Positions 24,601 to 39,600 of a DNA stretch of 64,000 nt are shown here, one piece after another. Origin of the DNA: Taudactylus pleione (lineage: Eukaryota; Chordata; Amphibia; Anura; Myobatrachidae); the NCBI GenBank assembly GCA_031769625.1, contig JAUIMM010000534.1, positions 10,804,001 to 10,868,000 on the forward strand, given 5' to 3'. A model generated the notes under the pieces. That model did no database searches and was not told the DNA's origin. It saw only the letters and a list, made by a program, of their open reading frames with translations. How positions within the stretch are numbered: position 1 is the stretch's first letter; every line of letters begins with the position of its first letter. The position numbers and the translations under genes are program-made.

Positions 24601-27600
24601 ATTACCAGCGGACATCTGAGTAACACGCAGGTAACGGGTGATGATGCCCAGCGTCCCAGAAAACAGGGGTGTGGGGGAGGGGGGGGGGGGGTTGGTGTTA
24701 ACCCCATTTGCTCCACAAACGGCCGAAGCATATCAATCATGCTGTGGCTTCAGGGGCACTGCGACCGTCATCACTTACAAAGATCTGCGCATGTGCAGAT
24801 CGAAATCCATCGGAGACCATCGGGGCCCAGACTGTGCATAGTTCTCTGTAGAACTGAGTGTTAAGCTGGCCATACATGGTGCGATATGCACCGTGCGACG
24901 TGATGGGAGATCAGAGGTCCAACATATTGGGCGGTCCCCACACATGGTGCGATCGGGTGGCCAACCGCCCGATATGCCGGCTCCCCCATCCCCCACCCGC
25001 ATAGCGCTGCATGGGATCACGCATCTCATCCCCAGATCGATTGAACCTGCAGTAAGACCTGGGGGTGCGATGTACGATCCCACGGGTGCGCGCTCTGTCC
25101 GATATCATGGCCATACAAGGTACGATAGAGCAGCCAAATCGTACCAATCCGTCGGATCAGCTGGTTTATGGCACCGTGTATGGGCACCTTTACACTGCAC
25201 AGCACAGTCCTCAGTGTCATGCAAGTGTGACGTGTCTATTCTATTGTATAAAATTGTACAGGAGTCATGCAATAATAAGTCAGTGCATGAACTTCCTCCT
25301 CGTATCTAATAAGCTATAGACCAAAACTGATCAGTTATATAGCAAAACAAAAACCTTATTTGCAGCAGGTGAGTCCAGCTCTATTAATAAGCGTGAATGT
25401 ACAGGTGTGTGCACATATTGGCTTATTCTCACAGTTATCTTTGCTGTACTACTAACTTTGTTATGCTAAGTGATCTCACTGTTAACCAATGCACTGCTGC
25501 AAGACTTTGTAGTTCTCTATACACATTAGGCTGGGTCTCAGATGGATGCTAGCTGAAGCTGCTGAAGTTGGAATCATCTTTTCTGAGAAAAGCATTGTGC
25601 GTGCAACCGAAGTGGAAATAGCACCCAGATGGGATTGGGAGATGTGGTTATTATATTTATTGAAAATAGGCTGTATCCAGGCAAGTCCGGCTGCGGTACA
25701 GTCAGGAATGGTACTAAGGTGTCCTGTGCCCGCCTGCAAACTATACATTTGCGCCCTCATATAGTTAGCATTCACGAATCTCTAATGCAAGAGCAAATGG
25801 CCCCATTGCAGGGGCGTATCTATAATGGGTGCAGGGTGTGCAGGCCACACGGGCCCCTGGGTCCAAGGGGGCCCCGCACCGCACACCCTGTACCCATAGC
25901 ATACCTACCTCTCCAGAGTCCCACGTCGGAGCGGGGGTCCGGCGCAGTACAGGGAAAATGGCCACCACGGCCATTTTCCCGGTGACCTGTGCATACGCTA
26001 TAGACTCTGGGCGCACTCTAGTGACCAGAGTCTATCGCTCCGGCGCTGGCTGCGCACAGCTCAGTAGTGTGCTGCCGGCTGCCGGACATAGAGAAGGGGG
26101 CCCGTGTCGGAGACTGCACATAGGCCCCCTCCTCTCTAGAAACGCCCCTGCCCCATTGGTAAAGTGTCTGACTACATTGTGTGGGATGCTAGGTTTGAAT
26201 TTCAAATTAATGAGAATGTGCAATAGCTACATACAGTTGGAATTCACAAACTTACTTTGGAGCAGCAAATGGCTACATTGGTAAGCGGTCTGGCTGCAAA
26301 GCATGAGGTGACTGGTTCGAGTTCCAGCTATGATAGTATTTTGAAATGTGTTAAATGAAGGAGAATATGACTGAAGGTGCTTAGGGTTAGAGGAACAGGT
26401 GACGGGGAAGGGGAGGATATGTGATCACTCAGATGCACGCAGAGGAGGAGATGCCAGGACTCACAGTTTAGGAAACTACATGGCCGGTGCAGCGAAGCTC
26501 CCTCTCCAGCATGGCGCTTACCGCACTGCGCTGGCCCTGGGTACAGTACAGATGTGCCAGGGTTAGGTATGGCTAATTTGGAGACACACACAGTGTGGAA
26601 CAGTGACACCTGCAATGGGATGGACCATGGGAGACAATGGTGAGCCTGTGCCCCAGAGAAAACCAGCCATGTGCTGATAGCACTGGGGTTCCTCCCGCGG
26701 GATGTAGTCAATAGACCGGCGGACTAAATGCTGCTGTTCTATATCCCGACTGTGGAACCCCGACATGGGACTTAAGATGGGCATCAAAATACAGATGCCT
26801 ATCTTAATCCCGACGCCTATGTAGGTACCCCCTGGGAAGTGAGTTTTTATAAGTGGAGATGTTGCCCATAGCAACCAATAAGATTCTACTTAACATTTAA
26901 CTAGCACCTTCTATAAGATAATAGCTAGAATCTGATTGGTTGTTATTGGCAACATATCCACTTCTAAAATCCCGCACTTTAGTAAATATACCCCTAAAGT
27001 GGCATATCCACTACAAAATTAATGAACGATTATGACATAGTTATTGTTCATTATACTGTGCAGTGGATAGTGTGACCACACTGAACTAGATATCGTCCGG
27101 CTGGACAGTAGGTTCAGACGATGACAGATGGCGACTACGACCAGCATGAGCGCACATCGCTTGTCATTGCCGGCATATTCAATGTACGATATTGCGAACA
27201 ATGAATGATAACATTATCGTTCATTTATATCGTGTAGTGGATATGCGTCTTAAGTCTTAGCAACCAATCTGACATTTGCTTCCATGACTATTATTCTAGA
27301 TCGATTGGCTGTTATGGGTTACTATACCCCTAAATGAGACCAGGGGCCAAATGTAATAGGGTGAGAGTTTAGAAAATGGGAGAGTTTAGCAGCAATCTCT
27401 CACATTGGTCGAGTTTTATCTTCAAAGTAGCAAAACATCTGGATGCGAGTTTAAATCGTGAGAGTTTTTTTGAGTCTAAAAACATGAGAGTTTACCTGTT
27501 CTCTGACTCTATTACATTGGCCGTGTTTGAAAAGTGTGAAAGGTTACTGCTAAACTCTCACATTTTCTAAACTCTCACCCTATCACATTTGGCCCCATGT

Positions 27601-30600
27601 GTATTTAGAAAACTAAATACATATATCCCAGAAAAAAGCATTCAATGGTATCCAGTCGACTTGTCAACATTCAGAAGGTCGACAGGTTCTGAATGTCGAC
27701 ATAGTCATTAGGTCAACAATCAATACGTACATATGCATTTAGGTCAACATGCTTAAAATGGCAACACATTCACAATGTCAACACCAAAATGTCAACATAT
27801 ATTTATTTTTGTTGATTTTTAGGGTTAGGCTACAATATATGTAAACATTTTTGACATTTTGGTGTCGACATATTATATGTTGACATTCTGAATGTGTCGA
27901 CATTTAACCGTGTTGGCCTTAATACATGTCTACATATAGGTTGTCGACCTAATGACCATGTCGACCTTCTAAAAGTTGACAAGTTATACCACGCCACATT
28001 CAATATAGCACACGCTCTGGGCCTGATTCTGAGTCGCACGCTGCTGTGAATGCTTTAGCGGCTTTTGCTGTAGTCGCACTTGCAATTATATGCTAATATC
28101 AGCCCTTTCCCAGATGTACAGGCGTCTGACTGTGCAGGGACTGAGGTGCCCACTTTAAGCATCTTTAGATTTTGTAATACCACTTGGTACATCTTTAGAC
28201 ACTGTATTACCGCTTGGTGCGTCTTTAGACACCATCAATGGTCGCACCATCGAAACTTGCACCAGCCCTATGGCAGATGCAGATTTTCCGTATGGCCTCC
28301 AATGTGAGCGATTAAGCGTCTGTGTACACAAGCAGTTCTGCGACACTCCCCCAACACTCTCATAACACGCCCATAGGACGGACCATTTTCCAGCATCTAT
28401 ATAGTCACCTCCCAAACACCGCCCAGGAACGCCAAACAACTTTCCCATACATACTGTGCGTCTCAAGCGCAAGTTTGCCTCTGTGCACACACACGATTTT
28501 AGTTAACTAGACGCATGCTCATTACAAAAGAAACAAAAAAAAACACTCAACTCCTTGAAGACCGGCATTGCGTGCTATTCAGGCCCTGTATGTGCTATGC
28601 TCACTCCCAGGCCGGCTTCCGATTTCAGCAGGATAGACCACAGCACGAAAATAGACCACAGCACGAGGACAGACCACAGCACATGTGGAATGAGAATTGA
28701 GCTGTCAACATAGGGCCTGACTCAGAGTTGTACGCATTGGACGCAGCTGCTGTGTGTACATATGTTAATGCTGCAGGAAGCATCTTGTGTAATAGACACC
28801 TTCTGCATGCTTGTGTGACCCGCTGCTGCATCCGGGGAGGCATAATTTTACTTACGAGAACAACGGCCATCTGAGTAACCCTCATTTTACTCAGATTGGC
28901 TGTCTCACATCGTAGCCGAAGCCAGTAAATCTGCGTCGGGAGATGCAGACACTGGCCTCGGCACTCCCAGAAAACGGGGACAAGCTCGTTTTAAGGTACC
29001 CTACTTGGTGCCACCTCCTCCCTGTCCCCAAATGGCTACAGCCTGTCAATATGCGGCTTAGGTGGCACTCTGGGCCTGATTCAGAGCCGCTAGCAAAAAG
29101 CGAGCGCTCGCTCTGAATCAGGGCGTGTTTTTTTTGTTGCGGCCTCTTGGCCGCTCGCATAGCTGTGGGTTACCACACACAGCTTATGCGAGCGGCCATG
29201 ATGACGGTCGCGATGATCAAGACCATCGCAACCATCGGGCTTGCGACGAGACCCTTGCGGTAGGGTCTCGTTGCCGCAAGCCCCAGTGGACTTCCTGCAC
29301 TATTAGAGCAGGAAGTCCACCTACTAACATCACTAGTGATGTCAGTAGGGCCGCCCACAAACGGAGGCGTTCCCGCAGGAACGCCTCTGTTTGCTCAGCC
29401 ACCCCCCCTCCCCGCCTTCCAAACGGGGCAGCTGTCAATCAACATCGACAGCTGCCCCTTTTGGATGCGAGTGCTTTTTGCGCTCGCACCGGGGCTCGCG
29501 CGTGTGCACTGGGCCACCATCGACCCGCTTGCGAGCAGGTCTGAATCAGGCCCTCTGTTTGATGACACAGAACCTGTTCTACACATGCGCAGATTGGAGT
29601 CATGTACATGAGCAGTCCCCCGCCATTGCGTTTGCGTACAACTGATTCAGACCCATAGACAGGATGCTCTCTCTTGGGATCACTAAGCAGGTATGGCCAT
29701 CGATTGTTAGCAATCATCGATGGTTTTCCACTGATGGTCAATGGTTTTGCTATCGATGGCAATGCTTCTCCACCATCAATGGCACAGCGGCAGCTACATA
29801 TATTAACATTATAATATATAGTAACATATATTTTTTTCTTAGCCAGCACCCCTTGAAACGCAGCTAATACTTGTTTCCCTTCCCTAAATGGCCTGCCATT
29901 ATAGGCTCCGGAGGCGCCAATATATGTACTGAATGTAGGGAGCAGGCTTACCACGGGGCCGGGCACAGAGATATTCCACTTTTCAGCTGCTCCACCTCCT
30001 CCCTCCCCACAGCCCTCCTCTGCCAGCCTCCTGACTCCTCCCCCTCCACCTAGTGGCTAGTAACTGTGGGCTGGCCCCTCCTCTGGGACCAGCCCTGCAC
30101 CATTCTCCCCTCCCACTTTATATATTCCTCCACTCTTAACCCTCAGCTCCCTTTGTATTTTCTCCCTTTCCCTTGGACCCAAATGCCTCCCATTTCGGCA
30201 CCCCATGCCCCCGCTCCCACACGCCACCCCAACCCCCACCCTTCGCAGAGCATAAATATATATCTAGGGGTGCCAAAATGAAATTATGATTTGGCCCCCC
30301 CCAACCTAAAAACGTTGCAGCAACCCTTCCCGCCATCCATGTGCAGCGCAAGCAGTGGTGCCCATGGTTGGCCAAAACCATTCATGGTTTACTGTCGATG
30401 TTTCATGCCATCGATACTAAGCACCAATGGCAGCATCGATGGTCAACCCTCCGATGGCCATCCCTATCACAGGACAATTTCCCTATCCCCTTTTTATTTT
30501 AACCTAAGTACACTATGCACTATTTAGTAAAACAACTAAAATAATGGAGAGCCTGGTTTTTTTTGTTGTTTTTTTGGGGGGGGTTTTAACGGTGGCTCAA

Positions 30601-33600
30601 CTACCTCACAACAGGTTCATCAGCCAGCCCAGTTTTCCACGTTACTTGACACAGCATCAGTTTGATCGAACTGTCAACTTAATAACAAATATGTAGTGCA
30701 GCTCAATCCAACTTCTTTAACTGGTAAAAAGAGTACAACTTTAAGAAAGGAATATTAATGGCTGCCAGGGGCGTCAGAATGATTTTATGTTGGGGGTGCA
30801 ATATAAAATCGCCCCAGAACCGCCCCGCCCCCCTTTCTCTTCCCCTCCATCTTACCCAAGTGGCGGTCGCGGACTGTCGCGCTTTCTGTCTATAGAAACG
30901 TCTAGTGTAATACGGTCATTCATTGACTATATCTAGTAAATAATCTTTATTAATACCACCTGCAGATTTGTTACAGCACATTGTCAAGTTGTGTGTTGTT
31001 CTTCTATTTTATGTTGTGTTTCTTGTAGCCTTTTGCTTGTTAGCTGTGTAATTGTGTATCAAGTACAGTGTGTGTGGACAACTTAATAAATAAATAGAAC
31101 TAAAAAGAAAATGTAAATTAAAACTAAAAGGAATATTGAAAACAAAAATGTTATGCAAAGTCTGACAGTTGTTCCCACCTTATGATAGATATACTGTAAG
31201 GGCACATGGGTACTCTTATCAATACTATATTACTGCACCTCCCTGCTCAAAACACTGCTAGATGCAGGTTAGTTTGGTCTAATAACAGCTTATATGTATT
31301 ACGTGCTGGCTATGGCTACACAATGGTTTCTGCCCCCTCAGGGGAAGCTTGGGCTGACAGAAGGTACATGCAGAAGTACATGGCTGCCATTTGTTTTTAA
31401 TCAAGTTTAATTGAGGCCATAGCTACCACAGTCTTTTACCTTAACTAGTAGTCTTGCCATAAGCAAGTATGTGTACAGAAACAAGCATAACACTCCCACC
31501 TACTGGCCTAAGCTGCAATTGCATGTGCAGCTAATGAGACACAGACGAAGGGGGGGACCTTTGTCATCAGATAATAACTCTTAAGGGTATATTTACTAAA
31601 AGTGAGAGTTTTTAGAAGTGGAGATTTTGCCCATAGCAACCAATCAGATTCTACTTAAACTTTATCTAGTAACTTCAAGAAGATAATAGCTAGAAACGGA
31701 TTGGTTGCTATGGGCAAAATCTCCACTTTTAAAAACCTATACTTTAGTAAATACAGTGCATCTGGAAAAATTTCACAGGGCTTCATTTTTCCACATTTTG
31801 TTAAGTTACAGCCTTAAGCTGGCCACACACCTAAAGATTATCTGTCCAACCAGCCAACTAGTTTATTGGTTGGAATGAAAATCTGGTAATGTATGGGAGC
31901 AAATCAGGGGTGGGGAATCTTTTTTCTGCCGAGGGCCATTTTGATATATATAACATTATTCGCGGGCATGGTGCAGACCACGCCCCCTCTCCGTATGACT
32001 TCACAAGGGGTGGGGCCACAATTGCCGGTGATTACAGCAATGCCCGGGGCATTATGAGGATGCTCCGGGGAGCTGTGAGGGCAGCGGTGTGACCATCTGA
32101 AGCGTTCTAAGGACACTACAGGCGGCACTGCTGCATAGATTCTGGCTGCAGGGTGCCATTCTGGGCAGCCTGCTAGCCAGATGAGGCTAGCAGAAAAAAG
32201 CTCAGAGGGCCAGACCAAATGATTCAGAGGGCCTGAGGTTCCCCATCCCTGTATTAAAGGGTCACAAGGTACAGTATGTCTCTCAACACCTGAGCCACGA
32301 AGCACATTCATTTAAGTGTCTGGTAACAGAGATAACACGTTAATATCACCTACTCATGTCCTATATCCACAACCCATATTTCCGAATTGTATACTGTAAC
32401 ATTATACATCGTTTGTTTGTACTCATATAGGCTCTCATCCACAGTTACAGCAACATGACATACTACCCAAAGATCTGCAATATAAATCTATGGTTAAACT
32501 TCCTCAATAGATCAGTTCAACAAGTCTTCTGCCAACTGGTACCCGATGTACTCCGATACCAGCCATAAAAGAGCACTCTGTCCAACCAGGATAAGATGTG
32601 CCATCACAGACGGAGGCGCTGATGCAAAGTGAGGGCCACACTAGCTTGCATAGTGCTTCTTACATGATTCTACTCTCCACATTCTACTTAAACTTTATCT
32701 AGTAACTTCAAGAAGATAATAGCTAGAAACTGATTGGTTGCTATGGGCAAAATCTCCACTTTTAAAAACCTACACTTTAGTAAATACAGTGCATCTGGAA
32801 AAATTTCACAGGGCTTCATTTTTCCACATTTTGTTATGTTATAGCCTTAAGCTGGCCACACACCTAAAGATTATCTGTCCAACCAGCCAACTAGTTTATT
32901 GGTTGGAATGAATACTCTGATACCAGCCATAAAAGAGCACTCTGTCCAACCAGGTTAAGATGTGCCATCACAGACGGAGGCGCTGATGCAAAGTGAGGGC
33001 TACACTAGCTTGCATAGTGCTTCTTACATGATTCTACTCTCCACATACTTCGGGGTAGATGTACTAAGCTTTGGGGAGAGATAAAGTGGATGGAGATAAA
33101 GTACCAACCAATCAGCTCCTAACCGTCACTTTACAGGCTGTTTGAAAACTGAGACAGTTAGGAGCTGGTTGGTTGGTACTTTATCTCTCTCCAAGGCTTA
33201 GTACATCCACTACTATGTAAACAAATACAGGCTGCATGCATTTTGCACATACCACACCTTGCAATAGTAGAAGTGGGACAGGGGCAAAAAGTGGTGATCA
33301 CACATAGGCAAAGTTAATTGGCAAGTTCGCACCGATTAGGCTGTGTATCTTTTTGCACCGGCAAGAGGGCAGGTGCAAGTACACAGATAATAAGGACTTG
33401 TCATAAACTAGGCACATATGTTGCAGATGTGGAGGGCAATTGCATCTTGAGATACGATGAGTTCTGCCTATGAGTGAAAATGCATTGGATTTACCCACAC
33501 CATTTTTCTTATCCTTAATTTATACCCATACTTCTGCCAACTTTGCATCAGCTCCTATATGTGTTTTAATGTTTAAGTTCAACTATGGCAGCGGTGATCA

Positions 33601-36600
33601 GCCTGTGGCTCTTGAGCCACATTTGGCTCTTCCGTTGTCCTGATGCTGCTCCCCTGACCGACACCAACTGGCTCCTCTGATAGGTGCACAGCTGATCCGA
33701 GGAGGCACGTTCTGTGTTGCAGCAGTCTGCTTCGCTATGGAGGCATGTATCGGCGATGTGGTGATGTCACGATGCAAATAGAGAGCTCAACTTGTGCCTG
33801 ATTCAGCAAGGATCGCAATTGCAAAGCTGCACACAGTATTACTTAATCCCTTTTTGTGACCGTGGAGAAACCAGTATATCCAGTTTAGTTTAATTCAGAA
33901 TTCTTATGCCATTGCACAGTACTCCTATTTACAATATCTGCTTAAGGAGCCATGGTGGTGCTCCCAATGACGGGTAAAGAAGCAAACAACCATAGTACAA
34001 GTAGAGTATAGGGTCACAGGTTGACCCAATTGGTGCCATTACTATGCAGATATTCTATGGTTTACAGCAGATTTCGGGTCCCTGCATAGGCCCGTACTCA
34101 ATAAGTTTCGCAGCCGCGATACTTTTTCGCCTGCCGGACTTTTCGCCTATATCGCGTATTTTGGGTGCGGAAACTTTTTGACCGCGTCCCCGCGATTCCC
34201 CGTATTCAATATGAAAGTACGTGACATCGGTACCCGGCGATACTTGAACAGGCGGAAAGTCCTCTCCAAAATGCGGTAATCAGCCTGGCACCCCCCAAAA
34301 GATGCACTGACATTGGGGTTCACTATGGATAGCCCGAATTGGCCTGTTGATGGTATTTGGTGTATTTAAATGGTCTCAATAGGTGCTGTTTTGTGTATTT
34401 GCATAAGGGGTGAAGAATAGCATTTTGTTGTTTTAGTTTTTGGAGAAAATAACTATTCCCAGCAAATTTTGGGTACCTAAAAATGGGGGGAAGCATATTT
34501 TAAACTTGATAAAGTTCAAAAAATTGTGAAAAATCCACCTTCCGCAAGCACCTGCATTTAAAAAAAACATCTGGGGCATACTTGGGGATCCCATGGAGTC
34601 TATTTCACTAGTTTTTTACTTTGTCCCCCCAATTTTTTATTTTTTTGCCCCCAAAATGAAAGAAATTTTTTTGGGCTGTTAAGTTTTTTTTTTTTTACGC
34701 AGTTTACCTTTGGGGGAGTGTTTTAAGGCTGCACGGGGGGTTCCCGCAACGTTGCACCCCAAAACCCCAATTCTGCACTTTTTTCCACCTGCTATTCATA
34801 GCAAATACTATTCCGCCGGTATGCAGTCGGGAAGCCGGCGGACGTAAGCCCAACAGCCGGCTTCCCTACTGCTTTAACCCGGGGAGGGTTAAATGACAGG
34901 CGTCTAAATCTAGACCCCTGTCATTTTACCGACGCCGGGAGACCAGCGCCTGGCATCCTGATTGAAGTGATGCCGGACAGCCGCGGAGGGGGGGTTAGGT
35001 TTAGGGTTCCGAGGGGAACTTAGGCTTAGGCACTCCCCCAGGAGGTTAGGGTTAGGCTAGGGGAAGGGATGGTTAGGCACCCCCGGGGGGACTTAGGGTT
35101 AGGCACCCCCCAGGGGACTTAGGTTTAGGCGGTGGCGAAGGGGGGATTAGGGTTAGGCACTGGGGGGAAGGTTAGGGTTAGGCACCCCTAATGAGGGTTA
35201 AGGGTTTAGGTTAGGTTAATTAATACTTACCTGCGGATGATCGGGATTTTCAGCCATGTCGGCAGCCGCTGTCGGGATTTGAACCGCCGGACTTGAATTT
35301 GAATAAGGAGAAAAGTTTCCGCCTGGCCAAATGACGTCACCCGCGAAACTTTTTCGCCAAAACGGACTTTTCGCCTCAAATTGAATACGGCCCATAGCCT
35401 GATGCTATGGGGCATATTTTACCAATTTACCATCAATAATATGGTAGAGACAGCGTCTCCAGTAGGAGCCCGTCCCTGCGATGTGTAAAAAGTAAAGTGA
35501 TCGCTGATACCTTCATTTTGCTTACTGGTTCGGATTGTAGCCACGCTATTGTGCATGCACAGTCATCAGACCAGGGAGGGATTGTCCCAGAAAATTTAGC
35601 CTAATGTAGCCTATAGCCTGCAATGGCCAATGTGGGCTGCATTTACGATTCAGGGGCTGCTTAATATTTGCAAGCAACCACCGAAAATATGCTCCTACAT
35701 GTGCAGCAGGATTACAGAACCTTTACAAAAAGTTATACATGTGGTGCTGGATATATATCTGCATGATATATTGGCATTGTCGTTCACAGACATACCGGGT
35801 ATACACATCCGCCGATGCACTAGCACTAAAATATCGTTCGTCGACCGAACAAGCAATATATATCGACAAGTGTGAACCCAGCACAATGTTTCCTGTGTTA
35901 ATAGTGGTAATAAACCCATACAGTTTAATTTGAGGCTGATAAAGGAATTTGTGGATTGGCCAAGATGCCCAGATTTCTTTAGATTTAATTTACAGAGCTT
36001 CTCCCATCTATTTTATTGTTCCTGTATGTAGAACACCTGCTGGAAACATCCTTGAATATAAGAGGTTATTGAAATAAAAGGAATAGGCTCTATGCCACTT
36101 CTTTTTCTTGCAAACTTTATTTAGGCACGGGAACACATAAGAATATATATAGTGGCAAGTAATCGTAGAACAATACAATAGTGCATAGCACAATAATTAA
36201 ATATGCATATATAAAACAGGCTCGGAGGAGGCGGGAGAGCTTTTCTGTCCTTCCCTCAGGACATATTTGAAAACACATGCATATGCATCAATGGCATTTC
36301 AGATGCAGATATAAAGCCTGTGAACCCCATATAAAATGCATGCACAATTTCATAGCCAATATATGCATATTCCCATGCAGTTTGCAACGCCAACTGGTAA
36401 TCCCACAGAAATAAGGATTAGAACATGTCCAGTCCTATTAAACAATCCACACCAGTCTGACAAGTGGCATACAGATTAACACACAGAGAAATGGCAAACA
36501 AGGATTTATGTGACAAACAGTCAGTATATCGGCTGAACAAGAACAGTTTATTAATATGTCCCTGGGGGGCCTTTTAACACAATAACTATTGTAATAGTTC

Positions 36601-39600
36601 ATTGTACTGTGTTCTGTTCACTTCACTGTACAGTATGTTTAATAACGGCCATTCAAAGCATTGCACAGTTGAACTCTCTGCTTATACTTCCTTTTGTCCT
36701 TTGCAGAAGGATGATTCAGAGGATGTTTCTGAAGATGAAGGTTAAACATGGATGAAATGTAAAACATATTCCACATAAATTGGATTCCAGGGAAATATCC
36801 CTCTACCAAGGCTATTTAGAATGTTCTGATTACAGAGTGCTTAGATGGAATAATGATACCAGTAAGTAAAGGAGACTGAAGTTTACCTTCATAAATCCTT
36901 CATCACAATGCTTTGCCATTTTACAGGTTCAATTACTTGGCAAATATCTTTCTGTAACTATCTGATTCTAATTTAATGCTGGGAATATTAAGGGGTCTAT
37001 TTACTAAGCAGTGAGATGAGAAGATGCCAGCCAATCAGCTCACAACTGTCATTTATCAAACACAGCCTGTCAGATGGCAGTTAGGAGCTGATTGGCTGCC
37101 ACCTTATCACTTTTCATTCTGTCTCCTAACACTGCTTAGTAAATAGACCCCTAAGTGTCCGATATAGATCATTAAAAATTCCACATTTACAGTTAATGCC
37201 CCATCCCATGGAGCCTTCACCATTGCCATAGAATCAACTGTGCAAAATATCCCTTCTGAAGGACAAAATTCACAGCAGGGTTGCAGAAGGTGTACAGTAA
37301 TATCAGACAACAGACCGGAAGCCACTGCACCCTTCCAGTTAGGGGATCATATGATACCTTGCATGACGCAAATAGAAATCTCTCCACAGAGAGATTTCGT
37401 TCCATGACAGAGTTTCCACATGTCCCTGCTTTTAAGTCCCACAGAACAGCTATTACCATTTTCTTTAATTTATATAGCACCATCATTTTACATAGTGCTG
37501 TACAGAGTATATTCTTCATTCTTAAGTCCCTGTTCCATTGAAGTATAGTGTAAATTCCTTAACAACAAATGTACACACACACACAAACATACCTAGTGTG
37601 TTTGTGTGTGTGTACACCATACCTCCAAATATTTGGGGTTACTAATTGGGTACCACTGCATGTGCCCGGCTCCCTGGAGGATGACGTTTAGCGACGTGGC
37701 CAGCATGTAATGTCCCTTTTTCACGTCACGCCAAGGGCGAGCCCAACACTCCTGCAGCTGCTGGGCTGCTCCCAGCCTCCTCTCTGCACTGAATGGACAC
37801 CGTGCACAATTACACGGCATCCATTCACTTTCACCACTGCTTTGCCGAGCAGAGGCAATGACAGAGTGCCCCTCAACCTCACGACCGCGGGACATTGCGG
37901 CCATTAGTCCTGCTAAAATCAGGGCAGTTGGGAGGTATGTGTACACTTGTGTATTTCTGTCAGAATCCTAGCCCAATATATTTTCCAAAAGAAAATCCAA
38001 ACATGGGGAGAACATACAAACTCTACGCAGCTAGGGCATTGAACTCATGACCCCAGTGCTGTGAAGCAGCAATGCTAACCATTGTGCCAACTTTCTCACA
38101 ATCTGATCCCCACAAGATCCTGCATAGTTCTCTATGGAGGACACTACAGGTAACTCAATGGAGGTGATTGTAAGGAAGGGCTCACACCTAAACACTATAA
38201 TAATGCAATAAGATTCTATTTACGTATGATTGTACACTAACTTGAAATATCTATTGATGGGTTAACAATTTAACAGAACCTGGGAGGAAGCACAAATATG
38301 CAGTGCAGTCTACTTGTCTTGCATGGGGCCACATACTGTCCTGGGCAGCGTCACACCTAACCCTACTCACAAGTGCTCATTAGGAAGTGGGACTGTTCTA
38401 GATTGAGTCTAGACCAGTATGCAGCCTGGCACTTGGGCAATGTTTTTCTACACTCTCTACCATGAGGGTGCACAGAAAAAAAAGTTTATATTGCTTTCAT
38501 AAACAGTGACCGTTTCTCATTAAAGCCATAGGTCACAGACAATAAGATGTGCCATAAAGTATACATTTGTTTGCATACCAAGCAACCTGTTCTCCAGGAA
38601 AGATGGTAGCTTTTGAGAACAGTCATTGTACTGCTATTAAATACATTGGGAGTTATGTTACGTAACATTACAAGTGCAACTATGCAGAAAGCCATAGTAA
38701 TCAGACATTGCTTTCAGTGTCTACCTTGCAATAGCTTGTTAGTAAATAACCCCCCCGCCCTTTACTTTATTGAGCAATACCTTACATACTGTGGAATTGT
38801 TGTTAATATTGTTATTAATAAAGGGGACATCCATTGACAACAATTGTGATATTTACATTCACTGGATGATTTGTCCTCTCCATAGTGAAAACCAGAGCTT
38901 TGTGGTGCCTAGGAGGGCTGTGAGTGGAAGGACCAATGAGAAGCTGCAATCACAGATACTGCAGCTTCTGATTGGTCCTCCCACTCACACCCCTTTCTGC
39001 AGCCACTTTTTAAAACCGCTTTAGGTGGTGGTCGTGCAGCTTTAAGTTACATCACATCCTGCTGCCAATAGTGCCAACTCCAACTACAAGCATTTGCTTA
39101 TCTGCCAAGTATCTAGCCAAATCTGTCATTTACACAAGTTTTCTTAATAAATACTGAAGTGATGACATACAGTAATCACTCACTGATTATAAGCAATGCC
39201 ATTAGGACTTGTACGGATTTATTTATTTTTCATACAGGAGTTTATATAACAAAATCATATGTGTATTAACTTTTAATTCCCAGAAAAGGTTTCCATAAAC
39301 GGTACGAAGAGGAATATAGTAGAGATAATATTTTCTGTACATACATATATGTTATTGTCTCTGTATGCACTTCAGGAATTATTAACCTGTAAAAATATAG
39401 CCAAGACTGTAACTGCCTCAGTTTTTCATTAGAGATATCAATAAGGTGACCTTGAGGGAGTCAGCAGTAGGAAGCAGTGTTTGGATTTGGCAACCAGCAA
39501 TTTATAGCACAAGTAGCGTTGTCATGCGATACACAAAAGGTATGTATGGCAGCCAGGTAGTAACTACAAGATCAGGAAACTATAGAACAGGCAAGCGACA

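Noticed and set aside
24775..25319. Overlapping frames of 78-138 codons
   Set aside because: They lie in a MITE with inverted ends and have no conserved motif or splice support.
26263..26331. Functional tRNA gene
   Set aside because: The B-box-like word and part of an A box are present, but I cannot fold a clean cloverleaf, and the unit is repeated as a dimer, so a SINE is more likely.
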